This document shows positions 1-10,313 of a DNA stretch of 41,161 nt, piece after piece. Within the stretch, counting starts at the first letter, position 1. Every line of letters begins with the position of its first letter. Source of the stretch: Enterobacter sp. GTDB taxonomy: Bacteria > Pseudomonadota > Gammaproteobacteria > Enterobacterales > Enterobacteriaceae. Made by a program: the position numbers and the translations under genes. The notes beneath the pieces are model-generated. The model was not told the DNA's origin and ran no database searches. It saw nothing but the letters and a program-made list of their open reading frames with translations. Location of the stretch: the NCBI GenBank assembly GCA_022649305.1, contig JALCNW010000038.1, positions 1 through 41,161 on the forward strand, in the 5' to 3' direction.

Positions 1-485
1 AAACCGACGCTACGCTTGCAGCTGCATCCAACGCGATTCTGGTTGGCTTTAACGTCCGTGCTGACGCCTCTGCGCGTAAAGTTATCGACTCTGAAAGCCT
101 GGATCTGCGTTATTACTCCGTCATCTATCATCTGATTGACGAAGTGAAAGCGGCGATGAGCGGCATGTTGTCCCCAGAACTGAAACAGCAGATCATCGGT
201 CTGGCTGAAGTGCGCGATGTGTTCAAATCACCGAAATTTGGTGCAATCGCGGGCTGTATGGTTACTGAAGGCACGATCAAGCGTCATAACCCAATCCGCG
301 TACTGCGTGACAACGTGGTTATCTATGAAGGCGAGCTGGAATCCCTGCGCCGCTTCAAAGATGACGTTAACGAAGTCCGTAACGGCATGGAATGTGGTAT
401 CGGCGTTAAGAACTACAACGACGTTCGCGTTGGCGATATGATCGAAGTGTTCGAAATCATCGAGATCAAACGTAGCATCGATTAA
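1..485 (+). CDS. infB: Translation initiation factor IF-2, C-terminal fragment
   Basis: This is the 3' end of infB; the reading frame is open from base 3 to the TAA at 483-485 and the 5' part lies outside the window. The visible 160 residues correspond to the last domains of IF-2 (end of domain III and domain IV, the beta-barrel that binds the fMet end of initiator tRNA). Recognisable stretches include [33 protein letters not shown] and the C-terminal [10 protein letters not shown]-2 is the GTPase that places fMet-tRNA on the 30S subunit and promotes subunit joining; the GTPase domain is not in the window. The gene ends the nusA-infB part of the operon and is followed by a REP element and a terminator-like hairpin before rbfA. 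Identity is recalled from the near-identical E. coli C-terminus. Confidence 0.97.
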   Translation, partial: TDATLAAASNAILVGFNVRADASARKVIDSESLDLRYYSVIYHLIDEVKAAMSGMLSPELKQQIIGLAEVRDVFKSPKFGAIAGCMVTEGTIKRHNPIRVLRDNVVIYEGELESLRRFKDDVNEVRNGMECGIGVKNYNDVRVGDMIEVFEIIEIKRSID

Positions 486-505
486 TCGACGTAAGATTAA
501 CCGAG

Positions 506-537
506 TGTAGGCCGGGTTAGCGAAGCGCCACCCGGCA
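506..537. repeat. REP/PU palindrome between infB and rbfA
   Basis: A short GC-rich imperfect palindrome of the enterobacterial REP type: GTAGGCCGGGTT, a short centre, then CGCCACCCGGCA. Such elements are placed between genes, where they can stabilise the upstream mRNA. It lies directly after the infB stop codon. Confidence 0.7.
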
Positions 538-547
538 ATAATTTTAA

Positions 548-570
548 AAGGGGCTTAGAGCCCCTTTTTT
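548..570 (+). terminator. Rho-independent-type hairpin between infB and rbfA
   Basis: AAGGGGCT-TAG-AGCCCCTT stem followed by a T run. It has intrinsic-terminator form but sits inside the nusA-infB-rbfA-truB transcription unit, so partial read-through is likely (inference). Confidence 0.7.
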
Positions 571-586
571 GTCTGGAGAATTTATT

Positions 587-988
587 ATGGCGAAAGAATT
601 TGGTCGCCCGCAGCGTGTTGGTCAGGAGCTGCAAAAAGAAATCGCACTCATCCTGCAACGTGAAATTAAAGACCCGCGTCTGGGTTTGATGACAACCGTT
701 TCCGGCGTTGAAATGTCCCGAGACCTGGCGTATGCCAAGGTGTTCGTGACCTTCCTGAATGATCAGGACGAAACTGCCATTAAACATGGCATGAAAGCGT
801 TACAGGAAGCGTCGGGTTACATCCGCTCTCTGCTGGGCAAAGCGATGCGCCTGCGTATCGTGCCAGAGCTGACTTTCTTCTACGATAACTCACTGGTAGA
901 AGGTATGCGTATGTCTAACCTCGTGACCAGCGTGGTTAAGCATGACGATGAGCGTCGTGTGAACCCGGAAGACGAAAAGGAGGACTGA
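587..988 (+). CDS. rbfA: 30S ribosome-binding factor RbfA
   Basis: A 133-residue protein, the same length as E. coli RbfA, starting [16 protein letters not shown]. RbfA has a KH-type fold and binds the immature 30S subunit near the 5' end of 16S rRNA; it is needed for late 30S maturation and for growth in the cold. The ATG at 587 is chosen over an in-frame ATG 18 bases upstream because it has a GGAG ribosome-binding site 9 bases before it and gives the usual N-terminus. The C-terminus is acidic (PEDEKED). The stop TGA overlaps the truB ATG by one base, suggesting coupled translation. Confidence 0.97.
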   Translation: MAKEFGRPQRVGQELQKEIALILQREIKDPRLGLMTTVSGVEMSRDLAYAKVFVTFLNDQDETAIKHGMKALQEASGYIRSLLGKAMRLRIVPELTFFYDNSLVEGMRMSNLVTSVVKHDDERRVNPEDEKED

Positions 989-1932
989 TGAGTCGTCCTC
1001 GTCGTCGCGGCCGCGATGTGCACGGTGTGCTGCTATTGGATAAACCTCAGGGTGCCTCCAGTAATGACGTGCTGCAAAAAGTGAAGCGTATATTTAACGC
1101 AAATCGTGCCGGGCACACCGGCGCGCTAGACCCGCTGGCGACAGGTATGCTGCCAGTATGTCTGGGCGAAGCGACAAAGTTTTCTCAGTATCTGCTTGAT
1201 TCCGATAAACGTTATCGCGTTATTGCAAAATTGGGCCAGCGTACGGACACCTCCGATGCTGACGGGCAGGTCGTTGAAGAACGCCCGGTGACCTTTAGCA
1301 ATGAGCAGCTTGATGTGGCGCTGGAAAGCTTCCGTGGGGAAACCCAGCAGGTGCCTTCCATGTATTCGGCGTTGAAGTATCAGGGCAAAAAGCTGTATGA
1401 GTATGCGCGTCAGGGAATTGATGTCCCGCGCGAAGCTCGTCCGATCACCGTCTATGAGCTGCTGTTTATTCGCCATGAAGGCGATGAGTTAGAGCTGGAA
1501 GTACACTGCTCGAAAGGGACTTATATTCGCACCATTATTGATGACCTGGGCGAAAAGCTCGGTTGTGGCGCACACGTGATTTATTTACGCCGCCTTGCCG
1601 TCAGTAAATATCCGGTGGAACGTATGGTCACGCTTGAGCATCTCCACGCTCTGGCAGCACAAGCGGAGGAGCAGGGCATCTCCCCGGCTGATTTGCTGGA
1701 TCCGCTACTGATGCCGATGGATAGTCCGGCTTCCGACTTCCCCATCGTCAATTTGCCGTTAACGTCATCAATTTATTTTAAAAACGGCAACCCGGTACGC
1801 ACAACAGATACTCCACATACAGGGCTGGTTCGTGTGACTGAAGGCGACGAAAGCAAGTTCATCGGTATGGGTGAAATTGACGACGAAGGCCGCGTGGCCC
1901 CGCGTCGTTTGGTTGTTGAATATCCGTTATAA
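988..1932 (+). CDS. truB: tRNA pseudouridine-55 synthase TruB
   Basis: 314 residues, the usual length. TruB converts U55 in the T loop of almost all tRNAs to pseudouridine and also acts as a tRNA-folding chaperone. The catalytic aspartate is visible as D48 in [15 protein letters not shown]. The C-terminal part (from about residue 250) matches the small PUA-like domain. The start codon overlaps the rbfA stop (TGATG), and AGGAGG at 978-983 serves as the ribosome-binding site. It ends about 150 bases before rpsO, with the rpsO promoter in the gap. Confidence 0.97.
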   Translation: MSRPRRRGRDVHGVLLLDKPQGASSNDVLQKVKRIFNANRAGHTGALDPLATGMLPVCLGEATKFSQYLLDSDKRYRVIAKLGQRTDTSDADGQVVEERPVTFSNEQLDVALESFRGETQQVPSMYSALKYQGKKLYEYARQGIDVPREARPITVYELLFIRHEGDELELEVHCSKGTYIRTIIDDLGEKLGCGAHVIYLRRLAVSKYPVERMVTLEHLHALAAQAEEQGISPADLLDPLLMPMDSPASDFPIVNLPLTSSIYFKNGNPVRTTDTPHTGLVRVTEGDESKFIGMGEIDDEGRVAPRRLVVEYPL

Positions 1933-1946
1933 GCATTTTACGTACC

Positions 1947-1975
1947 TTGCGATAAGCAGGGGAGACGGGTAGAAT
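1947..1975 (+). promoter_or_regulatory. Probable rpsO promoter (sigma-70)
   Basis: TTGCGA at 1947-1952 and TAGAAT at 1970-1975, 17 bp apart, just after truB and about 100 bp before rpsO. The position and sequence fit the known E. coli rpsO P1 promoter. The leader between this site and rpsO is where S15 is known in E. coli to bind a pseudoknot and trap the ribosome; I did not fold it. Confidence 0.7.
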
Positions 1976-2023
1976 ATCGCCGCTTAACGTCCTGGAAATT
2001 GTTTAACAATTTGCGGGGCGTAA

Positions 2024-2353
<330 letters not shown>

Positions 2354-2368
2354 GTCTTGCGAGTTTCA

Positions 2369-2398
2369 GAAAAAGGGGCCTAATGGCCCCTTTTTTCA
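2369..2398 (+). terminator. rpsO terminator
   Basis: AAAAGGGGCC-TAAT-GGCCCCTTTTTT: a strong stem with T run 16 bases after the rpsO stop. The A run on the 5' side makes it usable from the opposite strand as well. Confidence 0.9.
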
Positions 2399-2467
2399 AC
2401 CGCACGGCAGCAATTCACTGGAAACTATTGTATTGTTGCTATAAATGATCTTCATTGCAGAGGTTCG

Positions 2468-2519
2468 CGCGGCTAATGAGAGGCTTCACCCAAGGGGGTG
2501 TCGGTTGTCATTAGTCGCG
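2468..2519 (+). promoter_or_regulatory. pnp leader RNase III-type hairpin
   Basis: Arms CGCGGCTAATGA (2468-2479) and TCATTAGTCGCG (2508-2519) pair over 12 bp with one G-U, enclosing an inner CACCC/GGGTG hairpin. In E. coli this long leader stem is cut by RNase III, and PNPase then degrades the released strand, so PNPase autoregulates its own mRNA. Position and form fit that system. Confidence 0.8.
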
Positions 2520-2546
2520 AGGATGCGAGGAAGGTCGGGTTAAATC

Positions 2547-2571
2547 GACAGCACACCGTGGGTGTGCTGTC
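2547..2571 (+). promoter_or_regulatory. Second pnp leader hairpin
   Basis: A perfect 11-bp stem GACAGCACACC / GGTGTGCTGTC with a 3-base loop, ending 23 bases before the TTG start of pnp. It lies between the RNase III stem and the AAAGGA ribosome-binding site and probably belongs to the same post-transcriptional control element. Confidence 0.6.
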
Positions 2572-2594
2572 ATTCATTAAGAAAGGACAGAATT

Positions 2595-4718
2595 TTGCTG
2601 AATCCGATCGTTCGTAAATTCCAGTATGGCCAGCATACCGTCACGCTGGAAACCGGCATGATGGCACGTCAGGCTACTGCTGCCGTAATGGTAAGCATGG
2701 ATGACACTGCTGTATTCGTGACCGTTGTTGGCCAGAAAAAAACCAAACCGGGCCAGGACTTCTTCCCGCTGACCGTTAACTATCAGGAGCGTACTTACGC
2801 TGCTGGTAAAATCCCTGGTGGTTTCTTCCGTCGTGAAGGCCGTCCAAGCGAAGGCGAAACGCTGATTTCGCGCCTGATTGACCGTCCTGTTCGTCCGCTG
2901 TTCCCGGAAGGCTTCATTAACGAAGTTCAGGTGATTGCGACCGTTGTTTCCGTTAACCCACAGGTTAACCCAGACATCGTTGCGATGATCGGTGCATCCG
3001 CTGCACTGTCCCTGTCTGGTCTTCCATTCAACGGTCCTATCGGTTCTGCGCGTGTGGGTTATATCAATGACCAGTACGTACTTAACCCGACTCAGGATGA
3101 GCTGAAAGAAAGTAAGCTGGACCTGGTTGTTGCCGGTACCGAAGCTGCAGTATTGATGGTTGAATCCGAAGCAGAACTGCTGAGCGAAGACCAGATGCTG
3201 GGCGCAGTTGTATTTGGCCACGAGCAGCAGCAGATCGTTATCCAGAACATTAAAGATCTGGTTAAAGAAGCCGGTAAACCACGTTGGGACTGGCAGCCTG
3301 AAGTCGTAGACGAAGCGCTGAACGCGCGCGTTGCCGCACTGGCTGAAGCTCGTCTGAGCGATGCTTACCGCATCACTGACAAACAAGAACGTTACGCGCA
3401 GATCGATGTGATCAAATCTGAAACCATCGCTACGCTGGTTGCAGAAGATGACTCTCTGGACGCTAACGACCTGAGCGAAATCCTGCACGCCATTGAGAAA
3501 AATGCCGTACGTAGCCGTGTTCTGGCTGGCGAACCGCGTATCGATGGCCGTGAAAAAGACATGATTCGTGGTCTGGATGTGCGTACTGGCGTTCTGCCAC
3601 GCACTCATGGCTCCGCACTGTTTACCCGTGGCGAAACTCAGGCGCTGGTTACCGCGACTCTGGGTACTGCACGTGACGCGCAGAACATCGACGAACTGAT
3701 GGGCGATCGCACTGACAGCTTCCTGTTCCACTACAACTTCCCTCCGTACTCCGTAGGTGAAACCGGTATGGTTGGCTCGCCTAAGCGTCGTGAAATTGGT
3801 CACGGCCGTCTGGCGAAGCGTGGCGTACTGGCTGTTATGCCGGAAGCTGACAAATTCCCGTACACCGTTCGTGTGGTTTCTGAAATCACTGAATCTAACG
3901 GTTCTTCTTCTATGGCTTCCGTGTGTGGCGCATCTCTGGCGCTGATGGATGCAGGCGTGCCGATTAAAGCCGCCGTTGCGGGTATCGCAATGGGCCTGGT
4001 GAAAGAAGGCGACAACTTTGTTGTTCTGTCTGACATTCTGGGCGACGAAGATCACCTGGGCGATATGGACTTCAAAGTAGCGGGTTCCCGCGAAGGTATC
4101 TCTGCACTGCAGATGGATATCAAAATTGAAGGTATCACCAAAGAGATCATGCAGGTTGCACTGAACCAGGCTAAAGGTGCGCGTCTGCACATCCTGGGCG
4201 TGATGGAGCAGGCGATCAACGCGCCGCGTGGCGATATTTCTCAGTTCGCACCACGTATCCACACCATTAAGATCAGTCCGGACAAGATCAAAGACGTTAT
4301 CGGTAAAGGCGGTTCTGTTATCCGTGCTCTGACCGAAGAAACGGGCACCACTATCGAAATCGAAGATGACGGTACTGTGAAGATTGCAGCAACCGACGGC
4401 GAGAAAGCGAAATTCGCTATTCGTCGTATCGAAGAGATCACCGCAGAAATCGAAGTGGGCCGTATCTATAGCGGTAAAGTGACCCGTATCGTTGACTTTG
4501 GCGCATTCGTTGCCATCGGTGGCGGTAAAGAAGGTCTGGTTCACATCTCTCAGATTGCTGACAAGCGTGTTGAGAAAGTGACCGATTACCTGCAGATGAA
4601 TCAGGAAGTACCGGTAAAAGTTCTGGAAGTTGACCGCCAGGGCCGTATCCGTCTGAGCATCAAAGAAGCGACCGAGCAGTCTCCTGCCGCAGCGCCAGCA
4701 GCAGAACAAGGCGAGTAA
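2595..4718 (+). CDS. pnp: Polyribonucleotide nucleotidyltransferase (PNPase)
   Basis: 707 residues, close to the 711 of E. coli. PNPase is a trimeric 3'-5' phosphorolytic exoribonuclease, a core part of the RNA degradosome. Two RNase PH-like domains are seen (about 1-215 and 300-550), separated by the helical linker; the active-core stretch is [15 protein letters not shown]. They are followed by a KH domain ([17 protein letters not shown]) and an S1 domain ([19 protein letters not shown]). The start is the TTG at 2595: the sequence from there ([16 protein letters not shown]) matches the family N-terminus, AAGAAAGGACAG lies just upstream, and E. coli pnp also uses TTG. The frame is open 11 codons further upstream, but that region is the leader hairpin. 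Confidence 0.97.
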   Translation: MLNPIVRKFQYGQHTVTLETGMMARQATAAVMVSMDDTAVFVTVVGQKKTKPGQDFFPLTVNYQERTYAAGKIPGGFFRREGRPSEGETLISRLIDRPVRPLFPEGFINEVQVIATVVSVNPQVNPDIVAMIGASAALSLSGLPFNGPIGSARVGYINDQYVLNPTQDELKESKLDLVVAGTEAAVLMVESEAELLSEDQMLGAVVFGHEQQQIVIQNIKDLVKEAGKPRWDWQPEVVDEALNARVAALAEARLSDAYRITDKQERYAQIDVIKSETIATLVAEDDSLDANDLSEILHAIEKNAVRSRVLAGEPRIDGREKDMIRGLDVRTGVLPRTHGSALFTRGETQALVTATLGTARDAQNIDELMGDRTDSFLFHYNFPPYSVGETGMVGSPKRREIGHGRLAKRGVLAVMPEADKFPYTVRVVSEITESNGSSSMASVCGASLALMDAGVPIKAAVAGIAMGLVKEGDNFVVLSDILGDEDHLGDMDFKVAGSREGISALQMDIKIEGITKEIMQVALNQAKGARLHILGVMEQAINAPRGDISQFAPRIHTIKISPDKIKDVIGKGGSVIRALTEETGTTIEIEDDGTVKIAATDGEKAKFAIRRIEEITAEIEVGRIYSGKVTRIVDFGAFVAIGGGKEGLVHISQIADKRVEKVTDYLQMNQEVPVKVLEVDRQGRIRLSIKEATEQSPAAAPAAEQGE

Positions 4719-4729
4719 GGTTGCATTTG

Positions 4730-4752
4730 CCCTCCGCATTAGCGGAGGGTTT
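4730..4752 (+). terminator. Hairpin after pnp
   Basis: CCCTCCGC-ATTA-GCGGAGGG followed by a weak TTTATTAT tail, 11 bases after the pnp stop. It is probably an attenuating terminator or 3'-end stabiliser, because nlpI is often read from pnp transcripts in E. coli. Confidence 0.7.
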
Positions 4753-4826
4753 ATTATCAGGCAGGACGCCTTGTTAGCAGCCGGGGGACAGGACGTTCAT
4801 CCAACAGTTGTCTTCGGGAGTAGGAA

Positions 4827-5711
4827 ATGAAGCCTTTTTTGCGCTGGTGTTTCGTTGCGACAGCTTTAACGCTGGCAGGATGCAGCAACTCTGCCTGGCG
4901 TAAGAGCGAAGTCCTCGCAGTGCCATTGCAACCGACTTTGCAGCAGGAAGTGATTCTGGCACGCATGGAACAAATACTTGCCAGTCGGGCTTTAACCGAT
5001 GATGAACGCGCACAGCTTTTATATGAGCGCGGAGTGTTGTATGATAGTCTCGGTCTGAGGGCACTGGCGCGAAATGATTTTTCACAAGCGCTGGCAATCC
5101 GACCCGATATGCCTGAAGTATTCAATTACTTAGGTATATATTTAACGCAGGCAGGCAATTTTGATGCTGCCTATGAAGCGTTTGATTCTGTACTTGAGCT
5201 TGATCCAACTTACAACTACGCGCACTTAAATCGCGGTATCGCATTATACTACGGCGGTCGTGATAAGTTAGCGCAAGATGATCTGCTAGCGTTTTATCAA
5301 GACGATCCTAATGATCCTTTCCGTGTCCTGTGGCTTTATATCGTTGAGCAGAAGCTCGATGAGAAGCAGGCAAAAGAGGCGTTAAAGCAACGCTTCGAAA
5401 AATCGGACAAGGAGCAATGGGGATGGAACATTGTCGAGTTCTACCTGGGCAACATTAGCGAAGCAACGCTAATGGACCGACTCAAGGCGGACGCAACGGA
5501 TAACACCTCGCTCGCTGAGCATCTCAGTGAAACCAACTTCTATTTAGGTAAGTACTACCTAAGTCTGGGGGATATGGACAGCGCTACGGCACTGTTCAAA
5601 TTAGCGGTCGCTAACAACGTACACAACTTCGTTGAGCACCGTTATGCATTGTTGGAATTATCGCTCTTGGGCCAGGAGCAAGATGACCTGGCAGAATCGG
5701 ACCAGCAATAG
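4827..5711 (+). CDS. nlpI: Outer-membrane lipoprotein NlpI (TPR protein)
   Basis: 294 residues, identical in length to E. coli NlpI. The N-terminus is a lipoprotein signal with lipobox LAGC (cysteine 19). It is followed by tetratricopeptide repeats, for example residues 62-95 ([20 protein letters not shown]) and the following [20 protein letters not shown]. NlpI is an outer-membrane adaptor that delivers the endopeptidase MepS to the protease Prc and scaffolds other peptidoglycan hydrolases. It has its own ribosome-binding site (GGGAGTAGGAA) and lies about 110 bases after pnp. Confidence 0.97.
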   Translation: MKPFLRWCFVATALTLAGCSNSAWRKSEVLAVPLQPTLQQEVILARMEQILASRALTDDERAQLLYERGVLYDSLGLRALARNDFSQALAIRPDMPEVFNYLGIYLTQAGNFDAAYEAFDSVLELDPTYNYAHLNRGIALYYGGRDKLAQDDLLAFYQDDPNDPFRVLWLYIVEQKLDEKQAKEALKQRFEKSDKEQWGWNIVEFYLGNISEATLMDRLKADATDNTSLAEHLSETNFYLGKYYLSLGDMDSATALFKLAVANNVHNFVEHRYALLELSLLGQEQDDLAESDQQ

Positions 5712-5815
5712 CTGACGTACACATCAGCCCTGAATCTTTTGATTGTCATCACCTTAACTGGTGAGGGCGTTGTTGTTCGTCAATACACCTACTTTGAGCC
5801 GGTTCACACTTTTCA

Positions 5816-5896
5816 ATGAAAATTGCTAATCATTTTCACGATGAGTTATGTAGACTGGCCGCCATTAATATCGAGGCACTTGTACTACATGGCTGA
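5816..5896 (+). CDS. yrbN: Small protein YrbN upstream of deaD
   Basis: A 26-codon ORF, ATG at 5816 to TGA at 5894-5896, encoding [20 protein letters not shown] and six further residues ending LHG. As I recall it, this matches the annotated E. coli small protein YrbN, found in the same place. Its last 8 bases overlap the first codons of deaD in another frame, so ribosomes finishing yrbN end at the deaD start. A leader-peptide or translational-coupling role is an inference from this overlap. The upstream sequence ACACTTTTCA offers no strong Shine-Dalgarno. Confidence 0.75.
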   Translation: MKIANHFHDELCRLAAINIEALVLHG

Positions 5897-7832
5897 ATTC
5901 GAAACCACTTTTGCAGATCTGGGCCTGAAGGCTCCCATCCTTGAAGCCCTTACCGATCTGGGTTACGAAAAACCATCTCCGATTCAGGCTGAATGCATCC
6001 CGCATTTACTCTCTGGTCGTGACGTGCTGGGCATGGCCCAGACTGGTAGCGGAAAAACCGCAGCGTTCTCGCTGCCGCTGCTGAACAACATTGATGCTGA
6101 CCTGCGCGCGCCGCAGATCCTCGTACTGGCTCCGACCCGTGAACTGGCTGTTCAGGTGGCGGAAGCTATGACTGAATTCTCAAAACACATGCGCGGCGTG
6201 AACGTGGTAGCCCTTTACGGCGGCCAGCGTTATGACGTGCAGTTACGCGCCCTGCGCCAGGGTCCACAGATTGTCGTCGGTACGCCGGGTCGTCTGCTGG
6301 ATCACCTGAAGCGCGGTACGCTGGACCTCTCTAAACTGAGCGGTCTGGTTCTGGATGAAGCTGACGAAATGCTCCGCATGGGCTTCATCGAAGACGTAGA
6401 AACGATTATGGCGCAGATCCCAGAAGGTCATCAGACCGCTCTGTTCTCTGCCACTATGCCAGAAGCGATCCGTCGTATTACCCGTCGTTTCATGAAGGAT
6501 CCGCAGGAAGTGCGTATCCAGTCTAGCGTCACGACTCGCCCGGACATCAGTCAGACTTTCTGGTCTGTAAACGGCATGCGTAAAAACGAAGCGCTGGTGC
6601 GTTTCCTTGAAGCTGAAGATTTTGATGCGGCGATTATCTTCGTTCGTACCAAAAACGCGACTCTGGAAGTGGCAGAAGCGCTGGAGCGTAGCGGTTATAA
6701 CAGCGCCGCGCTGAACGGTGACATGAACCAGTCACTGCGTGAGCAGACTCTGGAACGCCTGAAAGATGGTCGTCTGGATATCCTGATTGCAACTGACGTT
6801 GCGGCACGTGGTCTGGACGTTGAACGTATCAGCCTGGTCGTTAACTACGACATCCCGATGGACTCGGAGTCTTACGTTCACCGTATTGGCCGTACCGGTC
6901 GTGCGGGTCGTGCAGGCCGTGCGCTGCTGTTCGTTGAGAACCGCGAACGTCGTCTGCTGCGTAACATTGAACGCACGATGAAGCTGACCATTCCAGAAGC
7001 AGACCTGCCAAACGCAGACCTGCTGGGCAAACGCCGTCTGGAGAAGTTCGCCGCGAAAGTACAGCAGCAGCTGGAAAGCAGCGATCTGGATAAGTATCGT
7101 GAACTGCTTGCGCAGATCAAGCCGACCGCAGAAGGCGAAGAGCTGGACATCGAAACGCTGGCAGCTGCTCTGCTGAAGATGGCTCAGGGCGAACGTGCTC
7201 TGATCGTGCCACCTGATGCACCGATGCGTCCTAAGCGCGAATTCCGTGAGCGTGATGAGCGTTTTGAGCGTCGCGATCGTAATGACCGTGGCGATCGTAA
7301 CGATCGTGGCCCACGTCCTGAGCGTGCAGCAGGCGCTGCGGGTGAAGAACGTCCACGTCGTGAACGTCGTGAAGCTGGCGATATGGAACTGTATCGTATC
7401 GAAGTTGGCCGTGATGATGGTGTTGAAGTTCGTCACATCGTTGGCGCTATCGCTAACGAAGGCGACATCAGCAGCCGTTACATCGGTAACATCAAGCTGT
7501 TCGGGACTCACTCTACTATTGAGCTGCCGAAAGGTATGCCGGGCGAAGTACTGCAGCACTTTACTCGTACCCGTATCCTGAACAAGCCGATGAACATGCA
7601 GCTGATGGGCGATGCCCAGCCGCGTCCTGATCGTGGTCCTCGTCGTGAGGGCGATCGCCCTGCTGGCGAACGTCGTACCTTCGGCGGCGGTGAGCGTCGT
7701 GAAGGCGGTCGTGGTCCTCGTCGTGACGGTGCAGCACCGGCTGCCGGTGCAGGTCGCTTCAGCGGTGAACGTCGTGAAAACCGTGGCCCACGTCGCGAAG
7801 AAGGCACTCCTACTCGTCGTCGTGACGCGTAA
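5889..7832 (+). CDS. deaD: ATP-dependent RNA helicase DeaD (CsdA)
   Basis: 647 residues from the ATG at 5889 ([14 protein letters not shown]); E. coli DeaD has 629. Helicase motifs are all present: Q motif [11 protein letters not shown], motif I AQTGSGKT (50-57), PTRELA, DEAD (156-159), [13 protein letters not shown] and [11 protein letters not shown]. After about residue 450 comes an arginine/glycine/aspartate-rich tail that flanks a DbpA-like RNA-binding domain ([20 protein letters not shown]) and ends in more R/G-rich repeats. DeaD is a cold-shock DEAD-box helicase that works in 50S assembly and in the cold-adapted degradosome. The frame is open 22 codons upstream, but the family N-terminus fixes the start at 5889, inside the end of yrbN. 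Confidence 0.96.
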   Translation: MAEFETTFADLGLKAPILEALTDLGYEKPSPIQAECIPHLLSGRDVLGMAQTGSGKTAAFSLPLLNNIDADLRAPQILVLAPTRELAVQVAEAMTEFSKHMRGVNVVALYGGQRYDVQLRALRQGPQIVVGTPGRLLDHLKRGTLDLSKLSGLVLDEADEMLRMGFIEDVETIMAQIPEGHQTALFSATMPEAIRRITRRFMKDPQEVRIQSSVTTRPDISQTFWSVNGMRKNEALVRFLEAEDFDAAIIFVRTKNATLEVAEALERSGYNSAALNGDMNQSLREQTLERLKDGRLDILIATDVAARGLDVERISLVVNYDIPMDSESYVHRIGRTGRAGRAGRALLFVENRERRLLRNIERTMKLTIPEADLPNADLLGKRRLEKFAAKVQQQLESSDLDKYRELLAQIKPTAEGEELDIETLAAALLKMAQGERALIVPPDAPMRPKREFRERDERFERRDRNDRGDRNDRGPRPERAAGAAGEERPRRERREAGDMELYRIEVGRDDGVEVRHIVGAIANEGDISSRYIGNIKLFGTHSTIELPKGMPGEVLQHFTRTRILNKPMNMQLMGDAQPRPDRGPRREGDRPAGERRTFGGGERREGGRGPRRDGAAPAAGAGRFSGERRENRGPRREEGTPTRRRDA

Positions 7833-7847
7833 GCCTTACGCTTCTGA

Positions 7848-7865
7848 CGTAAAGTAAAATATACA
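7848..7865 (+). promoter_or_regulatory. Candidate TyrR box upstream of mtr
   Basis: CGTAAA-GTAAAA-TATACA fits the TyrR pattern TGTAAA-N6-TTTACA with two mismatches. It lies between the deaD stop and the deaD terminator, about 80-100 bp before the likely mtr transcription start. In E. coli, mtr is activated by TyrR with aromatic amino acids from upstream boxes. The assignment is by pattern only. Confidence 0.5.
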
Positions 7866-7896
7866 GCCCCGATATTTATTATCGGGGCTTTTTTTA
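7864..7896 (+). terminator. deaD terminator
   Basis: AGCCCCGATA-TTTAT-TATCGGGGCT stem followed by a run of seven T, 31 bases after the deaD stop. Confidence 0.92.
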
Positions 7897-7902
7897 TTCC
7901 TT

Positions 7903-7940
7903 TTGTACTCTTGTACTGGTACAGTGCGACGCATTAAGAT
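7903..7940 (+). promoter_or_regulatory. Probable mtr promoter and TrpR operator
   Basis: TTGTACT is repeated (7903-7909 and 7911-7917), and TGTAC-TG-GTACA at 7912-7923 forms a perfect dyad resembling the central part of TrpR operators. TTGTAC (7911-7916) and TAAGAT (7935-7940), 18 bp apart, could be the -35 and -10. In E. coli, mtr is repressed by TrpR at an operator overlapping the promoter. Confidence 0.55.
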
Positions 7941-7975
7941 TCGGTAGCAAAATTATTCACTGGAGAATTGGCTGT

Positions 7976-9220
7976 ATGGCGACACTAACGACCACACAAA
8001 CGTCACCTTCGCTGCTTGGCGGCGTGGTGATTATCGGCGGCACGATCATCGGTGCAGGGATGTTCTCCTTGCCGGTGGTGATGTCAGGTGCGTGGTTCTT
8101 CTGGTCGCTGGCGGCTTTGGTATTCACCTGGTTCTGCATGCTGCATTCCGGACTGATGATTCTTGAAGCTAACCTCAACTATCGAATTGGTTCGAGCTTT
8201 GACACCATCACCAAAGATCTGCTCGGTAAAGGCTGGAACCTGATAAACGGCATTTCCATCGCGTTTGTGCTTTATATCCTGACCTACGCGTACATCTCCG
8301 CGAGTGGTTCTATCCTGCATCACACCTTTGCCGAAATGTCGCTGAACGTCCCGGCACGTCTGGCGGGTTTCACCTTCGCGCTGGCGGTGGCATTTATCGT
8401 CTGGCTCAGCACTAAAGCGGTGAGCCGTATGACGGCGATCGTCTTAGGTGCAAAGGTCATTACCTTCTTCCTGACCTTCGGCAGCCTGTTAGGGCACGTT
8501 ACGCCAGCGACGTTATTCAATGTGGCAGAGAGCAACGCCTCTTACTCGCCGTATCTGTTGATGACGCTGCCGTTCTGTCTGGCTTCGTTTGGCTACCACG
8601 GTAATGTGCCGAGTCTGATGAAATACTATGGCAAAGACCCGCGCACCATCATTCGCTGCCTGGTTTACGGTACGCTACTGGCGCTGGGGCTTTATGCTAT
8701 TTGGCTACTAGGAACGATGGGCAACATCCCACGCCCGGAATTTATCGGCATAGCGCAGAAGGGCGGTAATATTGATGTGCTGGTACAGACGCTGAGCGGC
8801 GTGCTGAACAGCCGCAGTCTGGATTTGCTGTTGGTTGTGTTCTCCAACTTTGCCGTCGCCAGTTCTTTCCTGGGCGTGACGCTCGGTCTGTTCGACTATC
8901 TTGCGGATCTGTGTGGGTTCGATGATTCTGCGATGGGGCGTCTGAAAACCGCGCTGCTGACCTTCCTGCCACCGATTGTTGGTGGCCTGCTGTGGCCGAA
9001 CGGTTTCCTCTATGCCATTGGATATGCGGGTTTGGCGGCGACGATATGGGCAGCGATTGTCCCGGCTCTGCTGGCACGCAAATCACGTAAACGCTTCGGT
9101 AGCCCGAAATTCCGCGTTTGGGGCGGCAAACCGATGATTGCACTGATTCTGGTCTTCGGCGTGGGTAACGCACTGGTCCATATTCTGTCGAGCTTTGACC
9201 TGTTGCCTGTCTACCAGTAA
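7976..9220 (+). CDS. mtr: High-affinity tryptophan permease Mtr
   Basis: 414 residues, the E. coli length. Mtr belongs to the aromatic amino-acid permease (HAAAP) family of proton-coupled inner-membrane transporters and imports tryptophan. The protein has about 11 hydrophobic segments; the first follows a polar N-terminus and contains the family signature [20 protein letters not shown]. The start ATG has a GGAG site (7961-7964). It stands alone between the deaD terminator and a REP cluster, with candidate TrpR and TyrR sites upstream. Confidence 0.96.
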   Translation: MATLTTTQTSPSLLGGVVIIGGTIIGAGMFSLPVVMSGAWFFWSLAALVFTWFCMLHSGLMILEANLNYRIGSSFDTITKDLLGKGWNLINGISIAFVLYILTYAYISASGSILHHTFAEMSLNVPARLAGFTFALAVAFIVWLSTKAVSRMTAIVLGAKVITFFLTFGSLLGHVTPATLFNVAESNASYSPYLLMTLPFCLASFGYHGNVPSLMKYYGKDPRTIIRCLVYGTLLALGLYAIWLLGTMGNIPRPEFIGIAQKGGNIDVLVQTLSGVLNSRSLDLLLVVFSNFAVASSFLGVTLGLFDYLADLCGFDDSAMGRLKTALLTFLPPIVGGLLWPNGFLYAIGYAGLAATIWAAIVPALLARKSRKRFGSPKFRVWGGKPMIALILVFGVGNALVHILSSFDLLPVYQ

Positions 9221-9224
9221 ATAT

Positions 9225-9298
9225 AATGCCCGGCGGCGTTACGCTTACCGGGCGTACGATGTTGTGTAGGCCCGATAAGGCGCAGCCGCCATCCGGAA
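9225..9298. repeat. Pair of REP elements (BIME) after mtr
   Basis: Two palindromic units in the mtr-yhbW gap: GCCCGGCGGCGTTACGCTTA followed by CCGGGC, then GTAGGCCCGATAAGGCGCAG followed by CCGCCATCCGG. They lie between the 3' ends of two convergent genes, a typical REP position. Confidence 0.8.
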
Positions 9299-9301
9299 AA
9301 A

Positions 9302-10309
9302 TTACCCCACCAACGCCTCTTTCACCTGCATCGCCAGATCAAACGAATGCAAACGCGCCTGATTATCGAAGATCTGGCCGTTAACCATGATTTCATCCGC
9401 CTGCGTCTCACGTAGCACGGCTTCCAGCCCGTGACGTACTTTTGCCTTATCGCCCACCAGAGACATGCTCAGCGCCTGCTGTACGCCGTACTGTTCAGAG
9501 GCTGACCACAGCTGGTGCATGTTCTCAACTGGCGGCGGAAGCTGCCCGGTTTCGCCGCGACGTAGTTTGGCGAAGGCCTGCTGCATGGAGGTAAACAGGA
9601 ATTCCGCATCGCGATTACTGTCGGCGGCAACGATGTTGATACACACCATCGCGTACGGTTTTTCCAGACGTTGAGAAGGTGTAAAGTTCGTGCGATACAA
9701 ATGCAGCGCCTGATGCAGCATATCCGGCGCGAAGTGCGAGGCAAACGCAAACGGCAGGCCAAGCTGTGCCGCCAGTTGCGCACTGTAAAGGCTCGAACCT
9801 AACAGCCATACCGGCACCTCTTCACCATAGCCCGGAACCGGGCGTACATGTGGGTTCGGGTCGCGCGCATCGAACCAGTCCACCAGCTCGGCCACATCGC
9901 GTGGGAAGTTATCAACATCGCCGCTCATGTGCCGACGTAGCGCCCGCATGGTGGGTTGATCGCTGCCTGGCGCACGTCCCAGCCCCAGGTCGATACGGCC
10001 AGGAAAGAGCGTGTTCAGGGTGCCAAACTGCTCGGCAATCACCAGCGGAGAGTGGTTGGGCAGCATCACACCACCGGAGCCAAGATGCAGCGTGGAAGTA
10101 TTGGCAGCCAGATAACCAATCAGCACCGAGGTCGCTGCGCTGGCGATGCCAACCATGTTGTGATGTTCCGCCAGCCAGTAGCGGTGATAGCCGCGCTTTT
10201 CAGCAAGACGGGCGAGGTCTAACGAATGCGAGAAGGCTTCTTTTGCAGAAGAGCCCTCAGGGATCGGCGCCAGATCCAGCACCGAAAAAGGAATGGTTTT
10301 ATCAGTCAT
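9302..10309 (-). CDS. yhbW: Luciferase-like flavin monooxygenase YhbW
   Basis: 335 residues, the length of E. coli YhbW. It belongs to the bacterial luciferase-like superfamily (TIM barrel, FMN-dependent). Visible family stretches are [30 protein letters not shown] and [16 protein letters not shown]. The natural substrate is not known to me. It lies downstream of ubiV on the same strand, with 78 bases between, and this gap is an imperfect palindrome that reaches into its ribosome-binding region. The start ATG at 10309 gives the usual N-terminus [19 protein letters not shown]. Confidence 0.93.
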   Translation of the reverse strand: MTDKTIPFSVLDLAPIPEGSSAKEAFSHSLDLARLAEKRGYHRYWLAEHHNMVGIASAATSVLIGYLAANTSTLHLGSGGVMLPNHSPLVIAEQFGTLNTLFPGRIDLGLGRAPGSDQPTMRALRRHMSGDVDNFPRDVAELVDWFDARDPNPHVRPVPGYGEEVPVWLLGSSLYSAQLAAQLGLPFAFASHFAPDMLHQALHLYRTNFTPSQRLEKPYAMVCINIVAADSNRDAEFLFTSMQQAFAKLRRGETGQLPPPVENMHQLWSASEQYGVQQALSMSLVGDKAKVRHGLEAVLRETQADEIMVNGQIFDNQARLHSFDLAMQVKEALVG

Positions 10310-10313
10310 AACG

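Larger units (their letters stand above)
2366..2545 (-). ncRNA. sraG: Possible SraG (PsrO)-type antisense sRNA region
   Basis: E. coli is known to carry the sRNA SraG (PsrO) in the rpsO-pnp gap on the strand opposite to both genes. The equivalent gap is present here, and the rpsO terminator is symmetrical enough to end a minus-strand transcript. I could not identify a clear minus-strand promoter, so the assignment rests on synteny and the boundaries are approximate. Confidence 0.35.

Noticed and set aside
2577..4739. A 720-codon open frame on the minus strand opposite pnp
   Set aside because: It is the antisense of pnp, kept open by strongly biased codon use in a highly expressed gene. The predicted protein has no recognisable domain, and pnp is certain.
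6732..7559. A 275-codon minus-strand frame opposite deaD
   Set aside because: It is the threonine/phenylalanine-rich antisense of the helicase and its R/G-rich tail.
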